DNA of 64,000 nt from CADEED01 sp020442965. Its GTDB lineage: Bacteria; Pseudomonadota; Gammaproteobacteria; Steroidobacterales; Steroidobacteraceae. Position 1 is the stretch's first letter; each line of letters opens with the position of its first letter. Shown here piece after piece: positions 53,515 to 63,018 of this stretch. Location: assembly GCA_041395525.1 (NCBI GenBank), contig JAWLAH010000001.1:248001-312000 (forward strand), in the 5' to 3' direction. The notes below the pieces were generated by a model, which did not search any database, was not told the DNA's origin, and was given only the letters and a program-made list of their open reading frames with translations. A program made the translations under genes and the position numbers.

Positions 53515-54936
53515 TCAGTGTAGCGGCGGGCGGCCGTCGATGGACGTGGCCATCGTCGAGCCGAGCGCTGGACCTTCAGTCGGTCGTCCAATCACGGTGG
53601 CGCGCAGAGCCGTATCGGCGATCCAGAAATCGCGCTGCGCCGCGATTGTCTCGCGCACTGCCGTGATCTGCGCGCGCTTGTCGGCCAGCAGTTCGAACAC
53701 GCTGATCAGCATGCCGTTGTACAGCAGTTGATTCTGCGCCGCGATCGAGCGTCGCAGGGGAATGACCACGTCGCGAAAATGCTGTGCCAGGCCGAACGCT
53801 TGCTTGTAGGTCGCGAAACTCTCGCGCAACTGCGATTGCGCCTCGACCACGGCCGCCGCGGAGTGATTCAGTGATGCAAGATAGCGGGCGCGCGCGTTCA
53901 CGCGGTGTGCGTCGCCGAAGTCGAAGATCGGCAGTCGAACCTCGAGGTCGTAGCCCTTGAGCCTGTCTTCACCCGACACCCGATTGTCGGCTGGCCCGAT
54001 CTCCAGGGCGTTCACTGTGCCGGTCACGCGCGTGAGCCCGAGCGCACGCGCCGTGTACTCGAGCTCGGCGCGCGCCAATGCGATGTCGAGTCGGCCTTCA
54101 AATGCGTGCTGTTCGACGATCGTCTCGGCCAACGGCTCGTCCGGCAGATCCGGCAGGCGCTCCGGCAACCTGAGCAACACGGCCAATTCGCGCGACAGGC
54201 CGATCGTACGCACTAACTGCTCGCGCGCGCGCTCGGCCGCGAGCGTCGTCCGCGTCAATTCGCTCATGGCGTCCGCATGGAACAATTGTTCGCGAGCCTG
54301 TTCGATGCGCGCGAAATTACCGGCCTCCTCCATACGGCGCGCGAGCTCCGCACCGACTTCGGCGGCATCGCGGACTTGCCGAGCGTAGACGAGCGATTGT
54401 TGTGCCGCGACCGCCTCGATCCAGGCTCGCCTGACCGCCGTGGCCATTGCAACAACCTCGCCAGCGCTGCGCAGTCGTTGTTGTGCCCGTTGCAGACTGG
54501 CCATCCGGCGGCGTTGCGGCAGGAGCATCAGATCCAGCAGCGAGAAGCTCAGGACGCGGTCGATCTCCGTAACGTGGCCGGCCGCAATTTTGGCGTAGCG
54601 CAGCACGGGATTCGGGAGCCGCGCCGACTGCGCCGTTGCTGCAGAAGCGGCTGCGCTGTCGGCCAGTAGCTGCTGAAACCGTGGACTATGATTCAACGCA
54701 ATCCACACCGCGTCACTCACGGCCAACGGCTGAGTCAAGCGCTCGCGAACTGACGCTGTGGCAGCAGCCCGAGCCGCAGCGGACTGATGCAACGTCGTAT
54801 CACTGCCGAACTCGCGCGTTGCAAATTCGCTGAGATCGTGGCGATCAGTAGAAATCGTGCGCGTCGCGCAGCCGCCAAGCGCAGCGACCGCAACCAACGG
54901 CAGGACAGATCGCAACCGGATTGCCTTGGCTGTCAT
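53515..54936 (-). CDS. TolC-family outer-membrane lipoprotein
   Basis: From ATG 54936 the 473-aa product has the lipobox LGGC after a short signal peptide and then the two helical repeats of outer-membrane efflux proteins with long coiled-coil segments (about 70-270 and 290-455). It lies 29 nt downstream of the cusA-like gene. A second, unrelated-looking TolC-type gene stands at the front of the same locus, so this one may serve a different partner or be a specialised metal-responsive lipoprotein. The C-terminus holds no recognisable metal motif. Confidence 0.85.
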   Translation of the reverse strand: MTAKAIRLRSVLPLVAVAALGGCATRTISTDRHDLSEFATREFGSDTTLHQSAAARAAATASVRERLTQPLAVSDAVWIALNHSPRFQQLLADSAAASAATAQSARLPNPVLRYAKIAAGHVTEIDRVLSFSLLDLMLLPQRRRMASLQRAQQRLRSAGEVVAMATAVRRAWIEAVAAQQSLVYARQVRDAAEVGAELARRMEEAGNFARIEQAREQLFHADAMSELTRTTLAAERAREQLVRTIGLSRELAVLLRLPERLPDLPDEPLAETIVEQHAFEGRLDIALARAELEYTARALGLTRVTGTVNALEIGPADNRVSGEDRLKGYDLEVRLPIFDFGDAHRVNARARYLASLNHSAAAVVEAQSQLRESFATYKQAFGLAQHFRDVVIPLRRSIAAQNQLLYNGMLISVFELLADKRAQITAVRETIAAQRDFWIADTALRATVIGRPTEGPALGSTMATSIDGRPPLH

Positions 54937-54965
54937 GCATTCTGATCTTCGCAGATTGGTCAAGA

Positions 54966-57900
54966 TCAAAGTCCTTCAGTCGGTAGAGAGTTTTTGGTTC
55001 GGTCGCTCGCCTGACTGGGTGCGGCGGCCGTCAGACGGCTACCCACCCAGAGGTAGTACACCACCGGAATGACGACCAACGTCAGCAGCAGCGTCGACGT
55101 CATCCCGCCCAGCATGGGCAGCGCGATGCGGCGCATCACGTCAGATCCCAGGCCAGTCGTCACGAAAATCGGCGCCAGACCGGCGAATATGGTGGTCACG
55201 GTCATCAACTTCGGCCGCACGCGCATGGCAGCTCCCCGACTAACAGCTTCGCGGAGCTGCTCGAGGGTCGTCGGCTGCGATTCGCGCACCTGATTGTCGA
55301 TGTAGAGCAGCATGACGATCGCAGTCTCCACCGCAATGCCGCCCAGCGCGATACACCCCACCGCGACAGCGACCGACAGGTTGTAGCCCGCGAGCCAGAC
55401 GGCCCAGAGTCCGCCGATCAAGCCGAATGGCAACGACAACATGATGATCAGGGTGCGATCGAGCCGACCGAAGTGCAGCATCAACAAGAGAAATATCAGG
55501 CCGACGGCGGCCGGTATCGCAATCTTGAGTCGCGCGTTCGCCTCTTGCAGCTGTTCGTATTGCCCCGAAAACTCCACGGCATAACCAGGCGGCAGCGAGA
55601 CTCGCTCCGCCACCGCCGCGCGCGCTTCGGCGACAAAGCCGCCCATGTCGCGACCTGCCATGTCGACGAATACCCAGCCCGTCAGGCGAGCGTTCTCGGA
55701 GCGAATCATCTGTGGACCTTCGGTGAACGCGATGCTCGCCAACTCGCCGAGTGGCACGTGTGCGCCGCCGGGCGTCGGTACCAAAATACCTTCGAGATCT
55801 TCGCTGGTCTCGCGAAAAGGTCGATCGTAGCGCGCGATGATGTCGTAGCGCTCGCGTCCCTCGACGCTCTCGCCCAGGCGCATGCCGCCGAGCGCCGTCT
55901 GCACGACAGCCTGGAAGGCGCCCATCTCGATATTGCGGCGGGCGAGTTCGGCGCGATCGGGCACGATCTCCAGATACTTGCCACCTAACACGCGGTCGCC
56001 GAAGGCGGAACGCGTCCCCGGAACTGCGGCGATCACCGTCTCGATTTCGCGAGTCAGTCGGGCAATTTCCGCGAGATTGTCGCCGGTGACTTTCACGCCG
56101 ATCGGCGTCCTGACACCGGTCGACACCATATCCGTACGGATCTTGATCGGATAGCCCCAGGCATTCACCAGGCCCGGCATGTGCAGTTTGGCGTCGAGTT
56201 CGGCGATGAGAGTCTCTGCGGTGAGACCTGCGCGCCACTGCGCCGGCGGCTTCAGCTTGATCCACGTCTCGATCATCGTGAGCGGCGCAGGATCGGTCGC
56301 CGTATCCGCGCGACCGGCCTTGCCGAACACCCGCTCGACCTCCGGCACCGTCATGATCAGCCGGTTGGTTTGACCGAGAATCTCGCGCATCTTGGTAGCC
56401 GACGCACCCGGCAAGGTCGTCGGCATGTATAACAACTCGCCCTCGTAGAGCGCCGGCATGAACTCGGAGCCGAGCCGCAGCAGCGGTATGATCACACTGA
56501 CGGTCAGCACCACGGCGATCAGCACCGTGATCCACTTGAATCGCAACGCCAAAGCCAATACCGGTGTATACAGTCGCACGAAGAAACGATTGATCGGGTT
56601 TGCTTCTTCGCGTCGCATGCGACCGCGCAACAGATAGGTCATGAGCACCGGCACGAGCGTCACCGAAAGAATGGCGGCAAACGCCATCGCATAGGTTTTC
56701 GTAAACGCGAGCGGCGCGAACAGGCGGTAGCTTTCACCTGTTAGCGCGAACACCGGCAGAAACGACACGGTGATGATCAGCAGCGAAAAAAATAGACCCG
56801 GGCCGACTTCCTGCGCCGCGGCCAGCGTCACCTGCAAGCGCTGTCGGGGGTCGGGCTTGACGCCGAGTTCCGACAGCTTACGGCTCGCGTTCTCCACCAT
56901 GACGATTGACGCATCCACCATGGCACCAATAGCGATCGCGATGCCGCCGAGTGACATGATGTTGGCCGTGACGCCTTGCCACGACATGATCAGAAAAGCG
57001 CCGAGCACCCCCAGGGGCAAGGTGATGATGGCCACGAACGACGAGCGCACGTGCAGCAGGAACACGAGAATCACCAGCGCAACGACAATCCCCTCTTCGA
57101 GCAGCTTACCTTGGAGGTAGTCGACGGCCCCTTCGATCAGCGGCGCGCGGTCGTAGACTGTAACAACTTCGACGCCGGCCGGCAGACCACGCTGCAACTG
57201 CGCGAGCTTGGCCTTGACTCGTTCGATCACTTGCAGCGCGTTCTCGCCATTGCGCATAATGACCACGCCGCCGACCGTCTCACCCTCGCCGTTGAGTTCC
57301 GCGACCCCGCGGCGCAGCGCCGGACCGACCACAACGCGCGCGACGTCCGCCAGCGTCACTGGCGTGCCGTTCTCGGCGAGTATCACTACTTGCTCCAGTT
57401 TTCGCGCATCGCTGACGTACCCGGACGAGCGGATCATGTATTCGGTTTCGCCCTGCTCGAAGACGCGTCCACCGACTTCACTCGATGCACTGCGCACGGC
57501 GTCGGCCACGCGTCGCAACGGAACGTCGTAGGCGCGCAAACGATTGGGATCGATCAGCACCTGGTACTCGCGCACGAAGCCACCCGCCGATGCGACTTCG
57601 GCCACGCCCTCGACGCCGGCCAGTTCCAGCTTGAGAAACCAGTCCTGCAGTGATCGTAGCTGGGCAAGATCGGTCCGGCCGGTCCTGTCAACCAGCGCAT
57701 ATTGATAAACCCAACCCACGCCGGTCGCATCTGGCCCCATTTGCGGCACGGCATTCGGCGGCAGCTTCGTCCCTAGTCGGGACAGCGCTTCGAGTACCCG
57801 CGAGCGGGCCCAGTAAAGATCGACGTCATCTTCGAATATGACGTACACAAAGCTGGTGCCAAACATGGACGTGCCACGCACATCCTTGGTTCGAGGTAGG

Positions 57901-58175
57901 CCCAGCAGATTGGTAGAGAGCGGATACGTCACCAGATCTTCGACGATCTGCGGGCTCTGCCCCGGAAAGTCGGTTCGAATGATGACCTGCGTGTCGGTCA
58001 AATCGGGGATCGCATCGAGCGGCGTGCGCTCAAGCGCCAGCCAGCCACTCACCGCAAGGGCCGCCGTCAACGTCAGCACGATCAGCTGATTGCGGATCGA
58101 CCAGGCGATCAGCCTGGCGACGCCGGACTGGGATGGGTCGCGCCCGGCGAGATCTTCTGTATTGGGTTGCGACAT
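54966..58175 (-). CDS. cusA: Heavy-metal efflux RND transporter CusA/CzcA family
   Basis: This inner-membrane pump (1069 aa) uses the proton gradient to expel Cu(I)/Ag(I) from periplasm and cytoplasm. HME-RND hallmarks are PLDAIPDLTDTQVIIR in part, MFGTSFVYVIFEDDVDLYWAR in part, the TM4 stretch GAMVDASIVMVENASRK with the proton-relay Asp, and a second half ending in VIPVVYYLWVGSRL. Twelve membrane segments and two large periplasmic loops are evident. Copper is favoured over Co/Zn/Cd from the neighbours (P-ATPase, multicopper oxidase). It lies 23 nt after cusB. Confidence 0.94.
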   Translation of the reverse strand: MSQPNTEDLAGRDPSQSGVARLIAWSIRNQLIVLTLTAALAVSGWLALERTPLDAIPDLTDTQVIIRTDFPGQSPQIVEDLVTYPLSTNLLGLPRTKDVRGTSMFGTSFVYVIFEDDVDLYWARSRVLEALSRLGTKLPPNAVPQMGPDATGVGWVYQYALVDRTGRTDLAQLRSLQDWFLKLELAGVEGVAEVASAGGFVREYQVLIDPNRLRAYDVPLRRVADAVRSASSEVGGRVFEQGETEYMIRSSGYVSDARKLEQVVILAENGTPVTLADVARVVVGPALRRGVAELNGEGETVGGVVIMRNGENALQVIERVKAKLAQLQRGLPAGVEVVTVYDRAPLIEGAVDYLQGKLLEEGIVVALVILVFLLHVRSSFVAIITLPLGVLGAFLIMSWQGVTANIMSLGGIAIAIGAMVDASIVMVENASRKLSELGVKPDPRQRLQVTLAAAQEVGPGLFFSLLIITVSFLPVFALTGESYRLFAPLAFTKTYAMAFAAILSVTLVPVLMTYLLRGRMRREEANPINRFFVRLYTPVLALALRFKWITVLIAVVLTVSVIIPLLRLGSEFMPALYEGELLYMPTTLPGASATKMREILGQTNRLIMTVPEVERVFGKAGRADTATDPAPLTMIETWIKLKPPAQWRAGLTAETLIAELDAKLHMPGLVNAWGYPIKIRTDMVSTGVRTPIGVKVTGDNLAEIARLTREIETVIAAVPGTRSAFGDRVLGGKYLEIVPDRAELARRNIEMGAFQAVVQTALGGMRLGESVEGRERYDIIARYDRPFRETSEDLEGILVPTPGGAHVPLGELASIAFTEGPQMIRSENARLTGWVFVDMAGRDMGGFVAEARAAVAERVSLPPGYAVEFSGQYEQLQEANARLKIAIPAAVGLIFLLLMLHFGRLDRTLIIMLSLPFGLIGGLWAVWLAGYNLSVAVAVGCIALGGIAVETAIVMLLYIDNQVRESQPTTLEQLREAVSRGAAMRVRPKLMTVTTIFAGLAPIFVTTGLGSDVMRRIALPMLGGMTSTLLLTLVVIPVVYYLWVGSRLTAAAPSQASDRTKNSLPTEGL

Positions 58176-58198
58176 ATCGTTGCGCCAGTGCCGTGTTA

Positions 58199-59929
58199 CT
58201 AGTGCTGGTGTCCGGCATGCGGATCGTTAGTAACAGCCGGCACGGCGGTGGGGTCTCGCGTCGTCTTCGTCGGGTTGGGCCAGGCGACAGCCTCTGTCGC
58301 GCCGGCACCATAGGGGTTACGCGGGGTCGCCGACCGTTGCAGCCACAACTGCCGAGACTCGCGATCACGGAACAGCCTGACGCCCGCCTGTTGATAATGT
58401 TGGGGCGCGCCTTCGAGCAACCATGGCGTCAACGCCGCCATCAGGCGCTGCAACTGCGCGGCGAGCGGCGCACCCGCCGCCGCGACCTTTGCCTGGCGCA
58501 GCGCCGCCTGACTCGATTCGATGACGGCGATGAGACGTGTACCGGCAAACCGTCGCGCCAGCTCATCGCCTAGTGCGATCGCCGGATCGACAAATGACGG
58601 ATTTATACGCTCACCGTCGGTCAGCGCTTCATGGAAATAAATTGCCATGTCGGTGAAGTGATCTATCTCCGCCAAAGTTGTCGCGTCCATCGGCAGTTGT
58701 GACAGCGGCGTATCGGCCGCGATCACGCTCGGCAGTGACGCGAGCCCGGTGCGCAGATTCACCTCAGAATCGAGCAGAAACTGGCCGTTGGCCACCACTT
58801 GTTCACCGGGCGACAACGAGCCCACGATCTCGGTGCGGCCGTCAGCCGTGAGGCCGGTGCGCACCGACTTCGCGGCAAACCGCCCCGCACCCAACGCGAC
58901 GATGACATGTGCGCCGCGACTGTCGCGGAGGATCGCTGCCGTGGGCACCGATAGCCGCGGCTCTGCATCCAGGGCAATGCTGACATCAGCATAGGCCCCC
59001 GGTCGCAACTGGGCGCTATTGTTAGGCACGACGATACGGACCTTGGCCGTGCGCGTACGTGGATCGATCGTGGGATAAACATAGTCAACCCGTCCCTCGG
59101 CAGGTGCACCCGGCGCGCTTGGGATGCTCAGTTGTACGGGCAAGCCGGCGGTGATGTGCACCACATCCTGCTCCGGAATCGACGCAAGCACCCAGACCCG
59201 ACTGTACGACTGCAGGCGCAGAATCGGCGTGCCTGGTTTGACGTAGTCACCTTCGCGCACCGCCAGCTCGGCGACAATCCCCGACCCCTCGGCGTACACA
59301 GGCACGCGCTCGATGATCTGCCGCGATTTCGTCAATGCACTGATCGCTGATGCCTGCATGCCGCGCGAGCGCAGGCGCTGCTGTACGGCCGCAAGCCGCC
59401 GCGGATTGTTCACCTCGAGTGCGTTGAGGTAGTCTTTTTGCGCGGCTATCAACTCCGGACTGTAAATCTTATAGAGGAGTGTGCCGACACGCACCGGATC
59501 GCCGACGGCGCGTACCGTCAGACTCTCGATCCAACCCTCGAAGCGCGCAACAGCGGCGTGCTGCAGTCGTTCGTCCGACTGTACCGCGCCAAACGCGCGC
59601 ACCGTCCGCCCGAACGATTCCAGGCTGGCTGGAACCGTTCGAACGCCCATCGTCTGGATCATCTCGGGCGCGACGGCGACCGCGCCATCAGCAACGGCGG
59701 CGGCGCCACGCGGCACCGGCACGAGCTTCATGCCACAGATCGGACAGGTGCCGTTCGGGTCGGTCGAAACATAGTGCGGATGCATCGAGCAGGTATAGAG
59801 CTGCGCCTCGCTCGCGGAGCCTGACGGGTCGGCTGTCGTGTTGTTCGTTAGTTCTGCGGTCGACTGATTGCCACAGGCTACTAACATCAGCGTCAGTACC
59901 GAGCTGAGAACGAATGCAATTGGTTTCAT
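58199..59929 (-). CDS. cusB: Periplasmic adaptor CusB, lipoprotein with heavy-metal-binding module
   Basis: CusB links CusA to the outer-membrane channel and delivers metal. The 576-aa protein has a lipobox (LVACG, Cys19), a heavy-metal-binding module with Cys47, Met49-His50, Cys62 and Cys65 (YTCSMHP...CPICGM), then barrel-sandwich and beta-barrel domains (FEGWIESL, VRVGTLLYKIYSPELI, GTPILRLQSYSRVWV). After about residue 400 an extra helical domain of some 150 residues resembles DUF3347. The tail ends DPHAGHQH. It overlaps cusC by ATGA. Confidence 0.92.
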   Translation of the reverse strand: MKPIAFVLSSVLTLMLVACGNQSTAELTNNTTADPSGSASEAQLYTCSMHPHYVSTDPNGTCPICGMKLVPVPRGAAAVADGAVAVAPEMIQTMGVRTVPASLESFGRTVRAFGAVQSDERLQHAAVARFEGWIESLTVRAVGDPVRVGTLLYKIYSPELIAAQKDYLNALEVNNPRRLAAVQQRLRSRGMQASAISALTKSRQIIERVPVYAEGSGIVAELAVREGDYVKPGTPILRLQSYSRVWVLASIPEQDVVHITAGLPVQLSIPSAPGAPAEGRVDYVYPTIDPRTRTAKVRIVVPNNSAQLRPGAYADVSIALDAEPRLSVPTAAILRDSRGAHVIVALGAGRFAAKSVRTGLTADGRTEIVGSLSPGEQVVANGQFLLDSEVNLRTGLASLPSVIAADTPLSQLPMDATTLAEIDHFTDMAIYFHEALTDGERINPSFVDPAIALGDELARRFAGTRLIAVIESSQAALRQAKVAAAGAPLAAQLQRLMAALTPWLLEGAPQHYQQAGVRLFRDRESRQLWLQRSATPRNPYGAGATEAVAWPNPTKTTRDPTAVPAVTNDPHAGHQH

Positions 59930-61155
59930 GGCTGCCCCAGGAGCGCGTTGCGGCTGGCGATGGCGGCGGCCGAACGGGCCGACGCGGCAGCCTGATCGGC
60001 GCGCAGCTTCAGAATGGCGATTTCGCCGTCGATAATGGGCGCATAGTCGCCAACGCCTGATTCATAGATCGCGAGCTGGTTCTTGATCCGATTCTCGATG
60101 GCAAGAACTTGCGACTCCTGCGCTGCATAGCTCGCGTCGGCCGCTCGCTGCACGGCTCGGTACTGCGAGTATTCCGCCGCCGCAGTGCGCGCCGCGGCTT
60201 GCAGCCGGCTGCGCGCCGCTTGCCGGTTCGCTTGTGCGGCACGCAGTGCCGGATGCTTATTGTACTTGCCCCACAGTGGAATATTGAAGGTCACGGCGGC
60301 TGAGACCCAGTCATCACCGGCAAAAGTCGAGCCCATTCGGCCGTTGCCGGGCTCGCGCTGTTGGTAGGTCAGCTGCACGCCCCACTCGGGCTTCCAGGCC
60401 GCTGCGGCCTGATCCACTGCCGCGTCGGATACGACGATGGCGGCGGCGGCGATTCTGACGGCATAGAAGTCATCAACATCGCCAGACCACTCGAGCGCCG
60501 GCAGCTTGGGCGGCGGCGTCGCCGGAACATCGCCCACCAATTCGATCAGGCGCGCGTCGGCGTCTGCCATTTGTCCCGTGAGTTCCGCCAGAATGGTCGC
60601 GACAACGGCACGGTCTGCTTCGATCTCTGCCAGACGAAACACCGCCGGACGGCCAGCGCTGACCTCCGCATCGACGACACCGATCAACTCCACGAGCTTG
60701 GCCTCGCGGGCAGCCAGCAATTCCTGTTGGCGTGCGATCCGCTGCTTGTCGATGAGACTGACAATCAAGTCCCGCCGTAGTTGCGCAAAACGAGCCTCGC
60801 CCATGACATCGGTCTCGGCAACGCGGCCGAGCGCCGCGGCAGATCGAGCCTGGCGCTCCGCACCGCTCGGGAATTGCTGCCGCACGCCGATGGCCTTGTG
60901 AGTCGGCAGATAGGTATCGAAAGACGGGTCCTGCAACGGCAGATTGTTGACCCCGATCGTCACGACCGGGTCCGGGAGTGCCCGCGCCGCAACCGCTCGT
61001 TCGCGATCGGCCTCGGCCTGGAAGCCAAGGGCCTGCAGCGACGGGTGCTCACCTAGTCGGTGTTCGAGCTCCGCGAACGTCTGCGCACGTGCGTGCACGG
61101 CAATGCATGCCAACCAAATAGTTAGTGCCGCTGAGCGGTAAATCAACGCGAGCAT
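59926..61155 (-). CDS. cusC: CusC-type TolC-family outer-membrane channel
   Basis: From ATG 61155 the 409-aa precursor has a signal peptide (cleaved after ARA) and the repeat layout of outer-membrane efflux proteins; the motif ALPDPVVTIGVNNLPLQDPSF in part (ALPDP, NNLPL) is typical of metal-efflux CusC-like proteins. No lipobox is seen, unlike E. coli CusC. Its stop overlaps the cusB start. It is the first gene of the cusCBA core and lies 72 nt downstream of the Cys/His-rich protein gene. Confidence 0.88.
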   Translation of the reverse strand: MLALIYRSAALTIWLACIAVHARAQTFAELEHRLGEHPSLQALGFQAEADRERAVAARALPDPVVTIGVNNLPLQDPSFDTYLPTHKAIGVRQQFPSGAERQARSAAALGRVAETDVMGEARFAQLRRDLIVSLIDKQRIARQQELLAAREAKLVELIGVVDAEVSAGRPAVFRLAEIEADRAVVATILAELTGQMADADARLIELVGDVPATPPPKLPALEWSGDVDDFYAVRIAAAAIVVSDAAVDQAAAAWKPEWGVQLTYQQREPGNGRMGSTFAGDDWVSAAVTFNIPLWGKYNKHPALRAAQANRQAARSRLQAAARTAAAEYSQYRAVQRAADASYAAQESQVLAIENRIKNQLAIYESGVGDYAPIIDGEIAILKLRADQAAASARSAAAIASRNALLGQP

Positions 61156-61227
61156 GAGCGGATCCTGCGAATGAGCCGGAACGAAAGCCAACGCGCCAAC
61201 GTGCGGCTGCACGCGGCCGGTCTCAGC

Positions 61228-61614
61228 TCAAATCAACAGTCGCTGCTTCAGGGTAACCGGTGTTTTTAGACTGCCAGGCTGCGCGTCGGGCGGTCCCGTC
61301 TCGAACGGGAGAACCCGCTGCTCGACCCGCGGGACGATCTGCCTCTCGATGGAAACCAGTACCAACTGATCGACGCCAGGCGGTACCACAGACATCAACC
61401 GATCGGTTGATGACATGGCGGCTGTATCGCAATCGCAACAGCTGGGCGACTTGCGGTGTTCCGAACCACCCAAATCTTGATGGCAGTGCGGTGCAGGACT
61501 TGTCGTTACGCGAGACTCGCCTACCACGTCGCCATTGAGACAGCACGCCATGAGCGGTTTCACCGCAACCAATGCGGCGATGACCACAAGCGCCGTTCGA
61601 CCAGCCAGGAACAT
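61228..61614 (-). CDS. Small exported Cys/His-rich protein, possibly CopL-like
   Basis: From ATG 61614 the 128-aa protein has a signal peptide or anchor (VVIAALVAVKPLMA) followed by clustered possible metal ligands: Cys24-Cys25, His43-Cys44-His45, His53, and Cys59-Cys60-x-Cys62. The C-terminal half lacks Cys and His and ends in LKTPVTLKQRLLI. Small exported Cys/His proteins such as CopL stand upstream of copper genes in xanthomonads. Homology to CopL is suspected from position and composition only. It is probably the first gene of the copper operon. Confidence 0.65.
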   Translation of the reverse strand: MFLAGRTALVVIAALVAVKPLMACCLNGDVVGESRVTTSPAPHCHQDLGGSEHRKSPSCCDCDTAAMSSTDRLMSVVPPGVDQLVLVSIERQIVPRVEQRVLPFETGPPDAQPGSLKTPVTLKQRLLI

Positions 61615-61710
61615 GGACCACGATATACAGCTAATCGGCCACGGACACAAATCCAGGCGATACCCGTCGAGATCGCCGACCCAGGGAGGCTCTGCGGGCA
61701 CAGTCGGGTA

Positions 61711-63018
61711 CTAAGGTCGAACCTGCCCGGATCCTTGCACCACGTACTTGTAGCTCGTCAGCTGTTCGACGCCCACCGGGCCGCGAGCATGAAAGCGATC
61801 GGTCGAGATGCCGATCTCAGCACCCATGCCGAACTCGCCGCCGTCCGCAAACTGCGTCGAGGCATTGTGCAAGACGATCGCGCTGTCGACGCGCTGCAGA
61901 AACTGCGCGGCTCGCGCGTTGTTCGCCGTCACGATGCTCTCGGTGTGCGCAGACCCATGTTTCTCGATATGCGCGATCGCTGCGTCCAGATCATCGACGA
62001 TCCGCACTGCGATGATCGCGTCGAGGTACTCGGTGCGCCAATCCTCGTCAGTGGCGGGCTTGACGCGCGAATCCACCGCTTGAACGCTGTCGTCGCCGCG
62101 CACTTCGCACCCCGCCTCAAGCAGATCACGTACGATCGGCGCAAGGTGCGTCGCAACGCAGCCGCGATCGATTAACAAGGTTTCCGCGGCACCGCAAATT
62201 CCCGTGCGCCTCATCTTGGCGTTTACCACAATCGCCCGCGCCATCGCGAGATCGGCATCACGATCGACGTACACGTGGCAGATACCCTCTAGGTGGCCGA
62301 TCACCGGCACGCGCGCTTCCTGCTGAACGCGGGCAACGAGACTCTTGCCGCCACGCGGGACGACGACATCGAGATAGTCTGTCATGTTCGCCAACATGAA
62401 TCCGACGGCTGCCCGATCGGTGGTCGGCACGAGTTGAATGCAAGCCGCCGGCAAACCTGCTGCAAGCAACCCTCGGACTAACGACTTATGAATCGCCCGA
62501 TTCGATTGCGTGCTCTCGGACCCGCCGCGCAGGATCGCCGCGTTGCCCGATTTTAGGCATAGCGCGCCGGCGTCACAGGTAACATTGGGCCGGCTCTCAT
62601 AGATGATGCCGATCACACCGAGTGGCACCCGCACGCGTTGAATGATTAGGCCATTGGGTCGCTGCCATTGCGCGCTGACGATGCCGACCGGATCGGGTAG
62701 AGCGGCGATCGCCTCCGCTCCCGCTGCCATCGCAGCAATCCGCTCGTCATCGAGTAACAACCGATCCAACAGCGCTGCAGACAGTCCTTTGGCGCGGGCG
62801 GCTTCGAGATCCCGTTGATTGGCGGCGAGAATCACGCCTGCGGAGGTACGCAAATCCGCAGCGCTTGCGGCCAATGCACGGTTGCGCGTTGCCGTATCCG
62901 TGCGCGCCAGGATGCGCTCCGCAGCAACCGCATCACGCCCGAGCTTCGACATCAGCGCAGCGAGACCGCTATCTGCACTGGCGGCGATCCCGGCAACCTC
63001 GTTGGCGGGCGCCGTCAC
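61711..63018 (-). CDS. proA: Glutamate-5-semialdehyde dehydrogenase (gamma-glutamyl phosphate reductase)
   Basis: ProA reduces gamma-glutamyl phosphate to the semialdehyde with NADPH in proline synthesis. The 435-aa protein begins at GTG 63018, overlapping the proB stop (GTGA). Motifs are GVIGIIYESRPNVTCDA in part, LCLKSGNAAILRGGSES in part, the catalytic Cys region RRTGICGAAETLLID in part, and TDRFHARGPVGVEQLTSYKY in part. The C-terminal Gly-Gln rich end is slightly extended. Confidence 0.96.
   Translation of the reverse strand: MTAPANEVAGIAASADSGLAALMSKLGRDAVAAERILARTDTATRNRALAASAADLRTSAGVILAANQRDLEAARAKGLSAALLDRLLLDDERIAAMAAGAEAIAALPDPVGIVSAQWQRPNGLIIQRVRVPLGVIGIIYESRPNVTCDAGALCLKSGNAAILRGGSESTQSNRAIHKSLVRGLLAAGLPAACIQLVPTTDRAAVGFMLANMTDYLDVVVPRGGKSLVARVQQEARVPVIGHLEGICHVYVDRDADLAMARAIVVNAKMRRTGICGAAETLLIDRGCVATHLAPIVRDLLEAGCEVRGDDSVQAVDSRVKPATDEDWRTEYLDAIIAVRIVDDLDAAIAHIEKHGSAHTESIVTANNARAAQFLQRVDSAIVLHNASTQFADGGEFGMGAEIGISTDRFHARGPVGVEQLTSYKYVVQGSGQVRP

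Noticed and set aside
55240..56535. A 431-codon minus-strand frame inside cusA
   Set aside because: Out-of-frame reading of the strongly supported cusA; composition is Arg/His/Ala noise.
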